The notes below the pieces were generated by a model. It had not been told where the DNA came from, did not search any database, and saw only the letters and a list, made by a program, of their open reading frames with translations. From contig CM022667.1 in the NCBI GenBank assembly GCA_012295275.1, positions 15,943,766 through 16,007,765 on the forward strand: 64,000 bases of DNA, written 5' to 3'. Shown in pieces: positions 12,374 to 33,325 of this stretch. The stretch comes from Chrysomallon squamiferum. Lineage: Eukaryota; Mollusca; Gastropoda; Neomphalida; Peltospiridae. The stretch's first letter is position 1, and each line of letters opens with the position of its first letter. Made by a program: the position numbers and the translations under genes.

Positions 12374-12816
12374 GTAGGTTCCTTACAATTATTTTTGTGG
12401 CAAGTAACAGTCATCCGGCATGCAATAATCTACAATGCTTTTACGTTAACTATGCTTTTTAAAAAAGAAATAATCATGTTATTTGCCAAAAAATAATAAT
12501 GGAAATGTTTATAGTGGAACATCCTTTCCACATAGTATTTATTTATTATCCTTGACCTTGTCCTTCTTAAACGTCATATTCAAGGCCATTAATGTTATGG
12601 CGATAAACATACGAAAAACAGATCTAAGCACTTCATAGCTATTATGTTACGTTAACTGCAAAACAGTGTCATTAAGTGGTAAATAATAGTTAATTTTGTA
12701 CACAGTGTCATATCTACGTGTGAAGATGCATGGATGTTGCGCAATGTTCCCGTGATCGGTCAAGGTCGTTTGAAGTCGCTTTATGATAGACCTTGACAAG
12801 GTGATCATGTTGTGTA

Positions 12817-12959
12817 TATTGAAAACATTATTATCCTCATGAGATAAAATATTTTGAAAATACATTATTTATTTTATTAACAAAATGCAACACATCACTG
12901 TAAAAAAAATTTAAATTTTTAAATTTTAGACTGGTATATAATACAAACAGTTGTTAGAG

Positions 12960-12996
<37 letters not shown>

Positions 12997-13651
12997 TATA
13001 AAATAATAATAACACAAAAAAAAAAGAGAGAGCGAGAAAAAAGAGCAACTGACCTTCCCTCAACTTCAAATCTTAGTAATATAAATGTATTATTTTTCAA
13101 ACCAATTTTGCTCTGTGTCATAAGTAGTTTTCTTTCCTTTATTTGCCAAGTTCTTATCTCATTGCAGTATCTCATATTGAAAACATTATTATCCTCATGA
13201 GATAAAATATTTTGAAAATACATTATTTATTTTATTAACAAAATGCAACCCATCACTGTAAAAAAATTTAAATTTTAAAATTTTAGACTGGTATATAATA
13301 CAAACAGTTGTTGGAGATATAATAATAATAATAATAATAAAATAATAACACAAAAAAAAAAAAAGAGAACGAGAAAAAATAGCAACTGACCTTCCCTCAA
13401 CTTCAAACCTTAGTAATATAAATGTATTATTTTTCAAACCAGTTTTGCTGTGTGTCATAAGTAGTTTCCTTTCCTTTATTTGCCAAGTTCTTATCTCATT
13501 GCAGTATCTCGTATTGAAAACATTATTATCCTCATGAGATAAAATATTTTGAAAATACATTATTTATTTTATTAACAAATGCAACCCATCAGTGTAAAAA
13601 ATTAAAATTTTTAAATTTTAGTCTGGTACATAATACAAACAGTTGTTAGAG

Positions 13652-13698
<47 letters not shown>

Positions 13699-13870
13699 TA
13701 ATAACACACACACAAAAAAAAAAGAACGAGAAAAAATAGCAACTGACCTTCCCTCAACTTCAAACCTTAGTAATATAAATGTATTATTTTTCAAACCAGT
13801 TTTTCTCTGTGTCATAAGTAGTTTTCTTTCATTTATTTGCCAAGTTCTTATCTCATTGCAGTATCTCATA
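12817..13870. repeat. Three-unit tandem repeat (about 340-360 bp each) in PEPCK2 intron 1
   Basis: Three highly similar units begin with TATTGAAAACATTATTATCC at 12817, 13175 and 13512. Each runs through a (ATA)n microsatellite and an A-rich AGAGCGAG/AACGAG block and ends in TTGCCAAGTTCTTATCTC or a close variant. Unit lengths differ mainly in the microsatellite. The first unit lacks only a few shared bases at its left edge. High identity between units implies recent amplification. The repeated minus-strand frames are produced by the duplication and are not genes. Confidence 0.9.
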
Positions 13871-14929
13871 TGTTTACATAACTAATAACTTGACAGCCTA
13901 TTATCTGACTACAGTTTCTCAGGCAGCTAAAGTTAGAACAGAGACCTCTTTATATAGATAAGAGAATAACAATATCAAATTACAAAGATAATCTGGACTC
14001 GATAAATGCACATTTAAATATATGTACAGAGGCAGCCATGTAGAAAAGTATATATATATATATTGAGTTGAGAAATACTTAAGAAGTATGTTTTTAATAT
14101 GAAAATTGTTTATCTTAATAACAAAATATAGTCACAAATTTTATGTACATCTCTATTAAATCCGTTGATTTTTAAAACCTGATATGTGTTTTCTGTATTT
14201 TTGGGCTTTTATTTTTCTTTCATATGAATAGGGAGAAATGTGTGGAAATTTTTAATCGATATATTTAATTTCAGATTTTGTTTCAATCATACATAGATAC
14301 TAACAGATCATCTCTACCATATTTTCAAATATAAAGTACTTGGAAAATATTTTGTAGAGTATCATATTAATCTAAAATATCATAAAGCAAGTTTTTACAC
14401 TGATTATTTTAAAATAATTTTTATTATGGCCACAGAATGAGAAAATTTTGAAAATTAAATTTTTTATTTTGCTGAAGGTGAGCATGACATTATTCATACA
14501 TTGTGATCTTATTAAAGAACCTATCAAGGTGGGGGGAGGGAGGGAGGAAGAGAGAGGGAGGGAGAGAGGAGAGAGTGTGTGTGTGTGTGTGTGAGTAAGT
14601 AAGTGAAAAAACAACAAAACAAAGAACAAACCCAGATATAAAAATCCCAAGCAGAAACAACGGATGCGGTAATAATTTTCTAATGAGTGAATACTTTGTA
14701 ATTTTAGCCTGGTGAACATTTTGCAATGTTGGCTGAGTTATTAATGTCTGTTATTCTATTATTTATTTTCACATTTTAACACAGTGGTGATTTTCTGATT
14801 TTTCTCTTAAATTTTTTGTGATTATTTTCTAATCTTTTTTTTTCTTTTTTTTTAATATATTTTTTCATACTTTAACATGGATGACTTTTCTGATGTTTTT
14901 AGCATGGTGTTTATTTTCAGTAAACAACC

Positions 14930-16261
14930 ATGGAGGACAAAGAACAAGAATCCACCTTCATGGAGGTGCACGAGATCGTGGTACCTCACATTGGTCATGT
15001 TCCTATAACAAAAGGAGATTTCCACTACTTGCCAAAACAAGTCAAGCGATGGCTGGCATTCTGTGTAAGAACTATATTTTAATGCAATAACATTAAATTT
15101 AAGAATTTTATTCAGTTTAATAAATTTAAATTTATGTTAGACACAGAGCACTTGTAATAGTTTTGATGACAACAGGCTTGTACAAAACCATTTTAAATGA
15201 AGGGGGAAAAAACAAAACATTTCATCAGTGCAATATCATTTTAATACTATTTTAATCATATGCATCTGTTTTAATTTCAATTGTAAGAAAATTCGTTAGT
15301 TTGTGTTTATTTTTATTTTTATGACAAATAACCGCTGCTGATATCGATTCATTCATTAACTTAAAAAAAATCACATAATCTGGATTCATAATTACTGTGA
15401 CTTTTTAATCAATGAAAGTAAATGGTCCCATAAAGGTGTTTGGTGTGTGTGTGTGTGTGTGTGGAGGGGTGTGCATAAGTGCATACTTGAGGGGGGGGGT
15501 GCATGTGTGTGGGATTACTACCAGTGTGTATTTTAACCAGAAATGAGTGAAAATGATGGGTTATTGTTTATTTGGTTAATTCAGGTTGAACTGTGTCGAC
15601 CTCGCTGTCTGTACATCTGTGATGGATCTCAGTCAGAAGCTGATGAAATCATCAGTAAACTCATTGAAAGAGGAACTCTGACAAAGCTGACGAAGCTTAA
15701 CGAATGGTTAGTTAACAGGATTGGTACAGCAACATTGTTGTTGTTGTTTTTAATGCAGTCTTACATATTAGTGCATATTATTAAAATATAAATTTTTGCA
15801 GTGTTAGCTGTATTCATCCAGCTTAAAAAAATAACAAATAAAAATAATAAAAATAATAAAAATAAAAACAAATTATATAAAATAAATAAATAAAATTAAA
15901 ACAAAAAAAACTCAACAAAAGATAATCATTACAAGTGAAAGTTTTGTTAGTGTTGGTGTGATAAAAACTTTGAAGTAATTATTACAATAAAAGTTATAAT
16001 AAAATAAAAATGTGGCAGATAAATATAACATATGAATATTTAATAGCAAGCTGTTACAATATACAAACAAACACATTTTTTTAAAACAAAGTCGCAGTAG
16101 TATCAAACATTTAATATCTGCATAAAATTTAAAGTATAAATTAAAATATTGTACAGAGTTTTAATCACAAAGAATGTACTAAATCTTTTGTAATATCTAA
16201 AGTTGAACACACTGACACAAGTGGTTATCTTTGTAAAGAGTAAAACATATTGACCATTTTA

Positions 16262-16295
<34 letters not shown>

Positions 16296-19200
16296 AGAGA
16301 GAGACATAAATACAAATATATTCTACAAATATATTCTGCAAATTGACCTTTATAAACCCGCTGTTTATTATTTATGACAAAACAAAAAACCTGCATTAGT
16401 GTTTTTTATATGTATATAAATATAAAAACATAAACATTATAATAACAAATGAGTAGCAACAGCAGAATTTATAAAAAGAATATTGAACTAACACCAGATA
16501 CCCTGCAGCAGTTATTGTATTTAATAAATATTTCTAAAAAAAACCTATAACTTTTCTTATAGTAACATATGAATGCACAAGAACAGAAACTGCTTTTTCA
16601 TTTATGTATTATATTACTTGCCACCATTTTTCTGTTAAAGTTAGTATCAAAAAACAAAATGGTAAATTCGAATTAAACTACTAGAACAAAAATATTCAAG
16701 CTTTTTGACAAAAAGTTGTCTCAGTGATAATGCTTTTAAGTCTTAACTGCATAAAGGTCAGATATCTGGAACGTATAATTTTTGTGATATTAAAAATATT
16801 TGACACAAATTTGCATTATTATTGTGCACAAGAAATACCTTTTCAAACACTCATAATATAAGAAATGTAAAATGCATTACATTAGCATGGCTATAAATAC
16901 CAAAAATAGAAACAAAATTAAATAAATTTTCTTTATGTAATTTGAAACTGCATTGGTTGAATTAAATGACTGGTCAACCGAATCATAACTCTGTTTTTAT
17001 GCTTCAGCTACCTCTGCAGAACTGATCCAAAAGATGTTGCTCGAGTGGAGTCGAAGACTATCATCTCGTCTTCTAACAAGTATGATACTGTACCTCATGT
17101 TCGTGAAGGTGTCAAGGGCATCATGGGATCATGGATGTCAAAAGAAGATCTGAATAAGGAGATGGACAAACGTTTCCCTGGCTGCATGGCTGGTAAGTAA
17201 AGAGGATGATTTTGAAGTCTTGCAAATGTTTTTAGATGCGTTAATAAAGTGTACTGCTGCAAGCATGATAAAATTACCTAACAAAAATTCTCTATATTTC
17301 CAGTTTGTTTTATTGCTTTATTGTTTTGGCTGACCTGTTGCCATCCATGAATTGATGAAAATAAAATAAATTTTGTGACAAATTATTTGAACTGGGCTAG
17401 ATTAACAACACAGGAAACATAAGTCGACTTTCTGTGTGAGTGTAATGTCCACAGCAAAATGGTAGCACAAAAATATTTTTTTAAATGTTTATTTTTTATT
17501 TTTATGCTTTATTATTAAGATTTAAAAAAAAAAAAAAAATAGAAGAAAATAGTAGAAATAAACAGATACACACACATCTTAAGATACATGAGGTGATAAA
17601 TTTGACTTCACATTTTATTCATATTCATAATATCCAAACTATGTAACATTAAGGAATGATACCTTTTAAAATCTGTGTAGAGACGTATATACATATATTT
17701 TATTTCTGTAACAGGTAGAACAATGTACGTCATTCCATTCAGCATGGGTCCGATCGGCTCACCTCTCAGTAAGATTGGAGTGGAGGTGACAGACTCTAAC
17801 TACGTGCTGCTGTGTATGAGGATAATGACCCGAGTTTCTCCCAGAGTGTGGGAGGTGCTAGGGGATCATGACTTTGTCAAGTGTCTCCACTCCATGGGCT
17901 GCCCCAGACCTGTCACTAGTATGTGTTCTTTGTTTTCTGATTTTGTATTAATTAATTGATTTCACTTATTTATCAGTTTAGTGTTGTTCTTTATAATGTT
18001 TGATTTGTTAATTGGTATTTATTGGTGATATGACTACATATGATTTGTTTGCTTGATTTTAAAATATTCTTTTTTTATCTAGTTATTTTCTCTAAAGTTT
18101 TAAATCATTGTATAATGTATTTTGTAGACATATATATATATAAACAACAACTTGTAAGTGTTACTGTAACAACTGATACCATTACCATTACCACCACTAC
18201 TGCTACTACCACAACAGTACCACTGTTACCAAAACACCACTACTGTCATCACTACTATTAACACGATCACCACTACTACTATTACTATTACTACAACAAT
18301 ACCATAATATTACAATATTTCTGCTAACAGGGAAAGTGATCAACCACTGGCCATGTAACCCTGAGATGGTTATGATCGCTCACTTGCCTGAAGAACGTAA
18401 AGTGAAGTCGTATGGAAGTGGATATGGTGGTAATTCGCTGCTGGGAAAGAAATGCTTTGCCCTCAGAATTGCCAGTGTCATTGCCAGGGATGAAGGCTGG
18501 ATGGCAGAGCACATGTTGGTAAGCACAAATATAGTGGCAGGATAAATGCTGGTACCAAATATTAACCCTGCAAAAGTTGCAGGCCAGTTTTTAGTCTAAA
18601 ATCAAGTGGTAGAAAGATAAAGGAAAAAATATTGACATGAAATATGATTTATTCATGAACTATCATAGAAACTTGAATTTTAATAAATAAATGACTATCA
18701 GAGTTGCTTGTAAGTGCTGTAAAGTGCATATTCTTAACTAAACAGGTAAACCTCAAATATGTTAGTGGACTGAACTTTTCTTTTTTTGCTATGGTTTGGA
18801 TCTGAACAGAAAGATAAAAAATCTGTAGAACTAATTGTGCAGATATTCATTTGACTTGTCTTGTTATAGGATAAGATTTCATTATTGTCCATCAACAAAT
18901 ACATGTGTTAATGCAATACTAAACATTTCCTTTATTGATTTTTTAAATTTAATTTTTAATGTTTTAAACTTATTTATTTATATTTCTTTTTAAAGATCAT
19001 GGGTATTACAACTCCCAAAGGAAAGGAATATTTCATTGCAGCCGCTTTTCCAAGTGCTTGTGGCAAAACCAATCTTGCCATGTTGAACCCCAAACTGCCC
19101 GGATTCAAAGTTCAGTGTGTTGGTACGTATGTAATGGAGTACGTTTTATTTTAAATTTTAAATCATTTTTCATATTACTCTATATTTTGGCATTTTTTAT

Positions 19201-22200
19201 TACTGTATCTTGCTATTTCTTCTGTTGTTTTAAGTGTTTTATTATTTTTGATTATGTCAATCAGCATTTAACTTGAACAATTTTGGTTTTGATTTGACAA
19301 GGTAATAATAATAATAATAATAAAAACATGAAAAAAAGAAAAGATTATTTTTATATTAATGTTTCAATGTTTTAATGTATTTAAATAAAGAATGGGCAAC
19401 CTTTTTCATCACAGTTCCATACAGTTTGTCTATGACTGCTTTAAGTATTGAAATTATCAATTTAATTGAAACTCAGTTTACTACTACAAGACAAAAATTC
19501 AAAATGTTACATAAATTTACACTATGAGTCTGTTATAAATCAAAATACTAAAATAACAAATCCTATCCATCCTTGCTGTTGCTAGGTGACGACATAGCCT
19601 GGATGAAGTTCAATGACAAGGGTGAGTTGTACGGTATTAATCCCGAGTCTGGATTCTTTGGTGTGGCTCCAGGAACTAACTTCAAGACCAACCCCAATGC
19701 CATGCTGACCTTCCAGAAGAACAGCATCTTCACAAACACTGCAGAAACAGCTGATGGTGGTTACTACTGGGAGGGGCTTGAGGATGAAGTAGATCCTGTA
19801 AGATTTCTGCTTGTTCCTTTTCAAGAAATTTATTCTGTTCAGAATGCATTACATAATAATGAAAGAGATATTTAAATAGTTTTGGTTTATTTAAAGATCA
19901 TGTTGAACATTTGTTTTAAAATAAATATTTGTTTTTCTTTAGCAGTTTTTTTTAGAATATTTAGAGGTTTTAGAATACATTTCATGTTTCTATAACAATG
20001 TGTGTACAACAGATTGTTTTAGAATATGTATTTATTTTTTATTGATAAAAATAATAAAATAAGTAAATAAGTTTGTATCAGAGTTGCCATATTTTATATA
20101 CATTCAAATAGAGCTACATTCAAGATTATCAGTTTCTGATTCTCCCTTCCTCCAGATATATTTTGTTTGTTGCTTTGCAGCATGTTGGAATCACGGACTG
20201 GCTTGGTAATGAGTGGAGAAGAGGAATGCACTCCCTAGCTGCCCACCCCAACTCCAGATTTACTGCCCCTGCCAGCCAGTGTCCAATCATCCATCCCAGG
20301 TGGGAGGATCCACAGGGTGTGCCAATCAGTGCAATCATCTTCGGTGGACGAAGACCCACAGGTAAAAATGATTTTTTTTTTTTTTTTACTGTTTGTGTTG
20401 AATATTTCAATTTTAAAGTTTTAGGAATGTTAACATTATTTACTTATTTGTATCTGTTTTTATTCTGTTTACAATTTTGTTTTATTAATAGATGTTGCTA
20501 ATATTATTTACATGATATTCAGATGTGAAAGAAGTCATCAAAAATGGTTGTTTTATTATAAAGAAGAAATAGAATAAAATATAATCTGAAACAAAAAATT
20601 TCAGTAATTATAATGACAGTACTTAACAGTAGCTTCCAGAACCTTGGATACAATATATAGAATGATACTTCACAAGCCATGTATAACAGTACCATAATAA
20701 GATTTTTCAGAGAAGAAACAATTTTGATTCCATGTTTTGGTACATACTACCATATTTAATTAATTATCAAAGTGTTTCTGGTTTTTTAAACATGACTAAT
20801 ATAGACTGTTTATTGTTAATTGCAGTTAAAGTTATGAAACTGCATGAACAGGTTTTTAGTTTTTGTTGTTTAAACAGGTGTTCCTCTGGTGGTGGAATCT
20901 TTCAACTGGGCTCATGGTGTACTTCTGGGAGCCTGCGTGAAATCTGAGGCAACTGCAGCAGCTGAGCATACTGGTAAAGTATTGGGTTATCTCCCATTTG
21001 ATGGTCTTGTATCTGTAATAACAAATAGATGATCAAATAATGCATGTACAGTTGAAGCATGAAATATCAATAATGTAAACTGTTTTATTATTTCATTGTT
21101 ATTATTATGACTATCATATAGCTTTATTAGTATGTGATATTACTGTTCACAGTGAAGAATAATATTTTGGTTGCAACTATCTTTGATAAATTATTATTAC
21201 TATTATTATTATTATTATTATTAAAGACTAATATAAAATTATAATTTTAAATTTTTACAGGCAAGAAAATCATGCATGACCCAATGGCCATGCGGCCATT
21301 CATGGGATACAACTTTGGTCACTATCTTCAACATTGGTTTGATCTGGAGAAACCTGACCGTAAGGTAAACAACTTGCCTACCTTCCCATGTTCCAAAATT
21401 TTAATTGTTTAGTCAACATTTTATGGATATAGCTGGAGTTTAAATGCATATGCAAATTTCTGTACGCATGATGACAAAAATGGTTAACTGCTTTTTAGAA
21501 TGTGAATTTTTGTCAGAGTTGAAAAACTGGTTAATAATTTATTTTGTCAAATACATTGGTTTCTGTGTCAGTGACAGGGAAGAGGGGAGGGGTAGGGAGT
21601 TAAAGGGGATTCTCACACCTGACAACACATCCAAAGAATGGAGTGCAGGTCAGTGGATAGACCCATTTGAACATTCACTCCTTCTTTGTAAACACTGATT
21701 CTCTTTAACTGATGTTTTTGTTGCAGATACTTTATTCTGAAATCATTTTAAATTACTTAAATGTATATAAGTAATAAATGATTTATTGTTGATTTGATTC
21801 AGATGCCCAAAATTTTCCACGTCAACTGGTTCCGTGTTGATGAAGATGGTAATTTCCTCTGGCCTGGTTTTGGCGACAACATCAGAGTACTGGACTGGAT
21901 TATCAAACGATGTGATGGTGCAGTGGAAGCCATCAAGACTCCAATAGGATACCTGCCTAAAGAAGGTTTGCTAATTAATTTTTTCGGTGACTGACTTGAC
22001 TATCATTATATTGTCCAATTTTCTGTCAATCAGTTTTTCTTCTTTTTCATTTCTATTGTCTGATTTTTGTAATTATTTTTATTTCTTACTTATTAATCAT
22101 ATTTAAAAAAAAAATGAAATGTGATAATTAACTGTAGTGTGTATGTGTGTGTGTGTGTATGTGTATTTGTGATGTTGTTTAGGTTAGTTACTTTCATTAT

Positions 22201-22669
22201 ATTAAGAAACATGTTCACTGAATCAGAATATAATATTTCAGATTAATTGTAGTTATGTGAATATGTGGCTAGAAATAGATGGATGTAAACATGGACTTTT
22301 TTTTATTATTATTACTCTGTACAATAATTGGAACGAGGTATTGACTGATTTATGGTATTACTAATAGTCTAAAGATCTTGCTGTCTCAAACAGAGATGTA
22401 AAAAAATAATCTGTATTATTTTGTCACACATCTATATTTTTAAAATTTAAACAGGTGATATTGATCTCTCTGGACTTGACAAGCCAATTAACTGGAAAGA
22501 GCTGTTCAGTCTGCCCAAACACTACTGGCTGGACGACACACGTGAGAGCAGACGTTTCCTTGAGGATCAGGTAGGCACAGACACACCCAAGAAAATCTGG
22601 GAGATGCTGGCTAAACAGGAGAAGGAGTTTACTGCAATGCCTGGTCGTCAGATCAGTGAAACTGAGTAA
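14930..22669 (+). CDS. Pepck: Phosphoenolpyruvate carboxykinase (GTP), predicted cytosolic
   Basis: Second PEPCK of the pair. Twelve coding exons: 14930-15064, 15585-15706, 17008-17192, 17715-17918, 18331-18518, 18996-19122, 19586-19797, 20181-20361, 20878-20973, 21261-21364, 21803-21965, 22455-22669. The CDS of 1932 nt encodes 643 aa. The N-terminus [18 protein letters not shown] is acidic and gives no mitochondrial signal. Catalytic landmarks are intact: [51 protein letters not shown] and the three guanine-stacking Phe (NWF, NFLW, PGF). Odd features are Tyr for the usual Phe before GSGYGG, Met for Phe in HDPMAM and RPFMGY, and NTAETADGG in place of NVAETSDGG. Exons of 185, 204 and 188 nt match the first copy exactly in length, while later intron positions differ. 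The enzyme class is certain; the location is inferred. Confidence 0.96.
20987..20995 (-). repeat. GGGAGATAA motif copy in PEPCK2 intron
   Basis: An exact minus-strand copy of the recurrent motif, 14 bases after the donor that ends the exon at 20973. Confidence 0.6.
21570..21700. mobile_element. Possible decayed SINE fragment in PEPCK2 intron
   Basis: A locally G+C-richer block in the intron 21365-21802. The segment from about 21649 (GTCAGTGGATAGACCCATTT, then GAACATTCACTCC) resembles the body of a tRNA-derived SINE common in molluscs. The comparison is by eye and from memory, and no tRNA head or target-site duplication was found. Confidence 0.22.
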
Positions 22670-25585
22670 AAGAAACAAAGTACAGAAATTATGTTTAGCT
22701 GCTACTGGAGGAAGGACATATCACGAACAGCAAACATCAATGCCCCCTCACCCCCACGTACCTTTAAGTAGGTGTCTCATGGTCAAGATACTGTAGCACT
22801 TGTGTGGTTTTTTTATGTAGCTATTGGTGTTGAAGATTAGAACTTGTTTGTAGACAAGGTTTGATGACATGGTTTAAAGAGATGTGACCATTGTTTGACT
22901 TTGCAGACTGAATTTCTTTACGCTATAATATTTGCTGTATTTTATTTGTAATCACTATTATTAACATATTTGCAAGAATAATTTTTTGATTTGCTATTTA
23001 TCCGTAGCTTTGTTTTTCTTAGGTAACTTTGATATAATTATTTAGAAGTATTTAAATGAATTTGTGATATGTATCACTTTATGTGATACGTTTGTTTTTT
23101 TTTTGCCGTCTGTTCTTTTTTTTTGTTTTCTCAAGTAATATCTGTGAAAAAAAAAAAATTCAGTAATTATTATGAGATTTACATTTTCAAAAAGATATGA
23201 CAGGCAAAAATATGTATATTTTTGTTGATGGGAGGATGTTTGTTAATTAAAATTTTTATAATCATGTTTGAAAAGATTTAACATTTTGTCAGTTTGTATT
23301 TGAGATTTTATTAAATTACCGTCTAGAAGTTCTATTGTTAAAGAATAATAAATGTTGATTTTTTAATATCCTTTCCCCATTTAATTGATGCATGCACTTA
23401 TGTGTGTTCATGTGAGAATTTTCATTCCCTATCTGCAGGTATAATAAAAGCATATATTTTAACAGTGGTAATGACCATCTTGAAGTTGAAAATAACAGGA
23501 CAATCATTTGAAATATCTGAAAAGTAAATCAAATAAAAAAATATATATATATTTCCTGAAGAATTTAGCTGACAGTATTTTAATTTTTGACTACATTTTT
23601 TGTCATTTCCATTGTTTTTATTTTTACTTACTTATTTATTTATTTAGTGAATTTTTTTTTTATTGATTATTTTTTTTTTAACTGACTTGACATATCCAAC
23701 ACAGTTTTGATTCCTCTGTATAATATCCGAAATCTAGTGCTATAAAAACAAAAAATTGTTATCCGCTAAAGTTATTTGTTTGGGTGTTCATATGCATTTA
23801 TTTAACTCATCTTGCTCAATTTTAAAAGCATTTCAAATTTTTTGTTTTTTATGAGGACCATTTTGTCTGCTCAAACTGATGGCATAAACTTGTATTAAAA
23901 CACAAAAATTTCACTATTATGTGAATCTGAGACAAAACTTTGGCTTTATTAAAATATATTATATGGAAAAACATTATAATTTTTAAAAGAAAAAATGATG
24001 TCTTTCAAACATTTAGTTTTACAATTTAATTCACTGAATTATATTACCAAAGAAGTAATTATATTTTTTTAAATGCTAAAAGATTTGAGTTGAATTCATT
24101 CATAACCAAAAAACAATTCCAACACTTACTACAAATCACTTTTGTTACCTGAGTGATTATTCTTCTTTAAGGAAGTGTTCATAAATATTATATAGTTTTT
24201 CTTAAGTGTTGAAATATCTATAGAATGTTGTTAATTTAATTAAACTTTTTGATTGTCTACGCTTTTCTGTATCATTTTTGAACTTGTTAATTTTGATGTG
24301 AAATTCTTTTGTGCCATTTCTTAACATTCTGCATATTAGTGCTATTTTCTACCTGTAACCCTCTATGTTATATTGGATAAAACAGATATTGGACTCTTTA
24401 CACTTAGCAGCTAGCTGCCACTAACTGAGATAATACAGTATTTGAACTTTAGATGGGATTTTTTTCCTTTCATTTGTAATCCACTGAACTTTTGTTGCAT
24501 TATTTATTAATATTAAAAATACCACCATTAGAGACACGATAATAAAAAATTAAAAAATTATTTTAATTACTTTTATAACTGAACTATGAACATTTTCTTC
24601 ATACATGACATAAAATTCTTTCAAAAGATTATTCTTCTTGGGGATTGAAAAACGAGATTTAAATTATGACCCTTTTATAAAAAATTTCTACATAGAAATT
24701 ATATTGGTTATTCCAAATCAAGACATTTAATCATGGAAATTTTTGTTTCATTGTAAATGCTTTTTTTTTTTAATTTTGTGTATAACAGTAACTATATATC
24801 TAAGGATTTGACAAATTCTAGGTGTTTTTAATTTAAAACCAAAAAAGTAGCTCATTGTAGTTACATCAACAAACAGGGATCTGATCTTTTTAAGACTTAC
24901 AAATATTTATGTATATGACTAGTATTTCTTATTTGTTTTGCTTTATATGTAACACTGTTATTATATGTATATCTGTAAACATATTGTATCAGATTTTGTA
25001 TTAGCAGTCTTTTAGTATCTGAAACTTTAAAAAGTATTAAAAAAAATAAAGTAAAACCTATAAAATACTTGTTGCTGTTTTTTTCCATCAGATCTCTTTT
25101 ATTATTTTAAAGTACAGTGAGATGTTTGAAAATATTGGTAGTTTTTTTACTATCACCAAAAACAAAGCCATGGATTATTTTTCCCCATCAGTATGTGCTT
25201 TAAAACATGGGTGAAAATGTTAATTTTCATATTTTTGTGTTATTTGTATTATTTTTAATAGCAAAAGTGTTAGTGTTAATGGAATGATAAATTAAAAAAT
25301 GACAACTTAGGTTTTGTTATCATAGAAAATGTTAGTGTCTTTAAACAAACATTTATATTTTCAATTTTGAAACAGACAATAAAAGTAGTTACCAAAAAGC
25401 AAATTTTTTTTAAAAATCAGTGTTAATTTTGAAATGGAAAAATATGTAATATGCTGTAACCGATTATAAAACTAATCAGTATGTTCTAAGGACATTGTAA
25501 AACAAATTGTAATTATACTAATTTTTAACATAAAATATCAGAAAATGAACCAGTGTGCTGACAAACAACACGTGATTGAAAAACA
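22670..25585. other. 3' UTR of PEPCK2 and convergent intergenic space
   Basis: A+T-rich sequence with no recognisable exon on either strand. Several AATAAA hexamers are present, including 23443-23448, so the PEPCK2 3' UTR probably ends somewhere in this stretch. PRMT7 reads towards it from the other side. Confidence 0.6.
23443..23448 (+). terminator. Candidate polyadenylation signal of PEPCK2
   Basis: AATAAA about 0.78 kb after the stop codon at 22667-22669. Other hexamers nearby mean the real end is uncertain. Confidence 0.3.
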
Positions 25586-25591
25586 TTTATT
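25586..25591 (-). terminator. Candidate polyadenylation signal of PRMT7
   Basis: The minus strand reads AATAAA about 130 bases after the PRMT7 stop codon (25722-25724). Confidence 0.5.
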
Positions 25592-25721
25592 TAACAAAAT
25601 GAAGTCACAGGCCTCTTTGCTACACACAATTATCTGTTCCTTGATCTACAATATGTAATAATCATCATCTGTTATGATGGTTTTTTTTACTCTCTATACA
25701 TTAATAAAATATTCATTCAAC

Positions 25722-33099
<7,378 letters not shown>

Positions 33100-33240
33100 G
33101 GCTTTGCAGCTACTAAAAATATTTTTGATCAGTCTAATCGCTGTCAACAGCATCAACATTATTTTTCACACAAATCACATGCCTCTGTAGAAGCGGCCAT
33201 CGTAAATAAGGGAGATAACTGTAACACTTGATGACAATAA
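33100..33240 (-). promoter_or_regulatory. PRMT7 promoter-proximal region with GGGAGATAA motif and YY1-like site
   Basis: About 110 bases before the PRMT7 start codon lies AAGGGAGATAACT (33208-33220, plus strand). Next to it the minus strand reads CGATGGCCGC, similar to a YY1 site. The start of transcription is not otherwise defined. The assignment rests on position only. Confidence 0.35.
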
Positions 33241-33294
33241 CTCACGAAACAAAATAATAATAATAAAAATAAAAAAAATAAAGTTAATTTTTTA

Positions 33295-33325
<31 letters not shown>

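Noticed and set aside
12996-13869. Repeated minus-strand ORFs beginning MYFQNILSHEDNN
   Set aside because: The same frame appears in each unit of the tandem repeat and runs into microsatellite sequence. It has no homology I recognise and lies inside a PEPCK2 intron.
964-22669. The two PEPCK copies as a recent tandem duplication
   Set aside because: Many intron positions differ and the N-termini are unrelated, which points to an old duplication.
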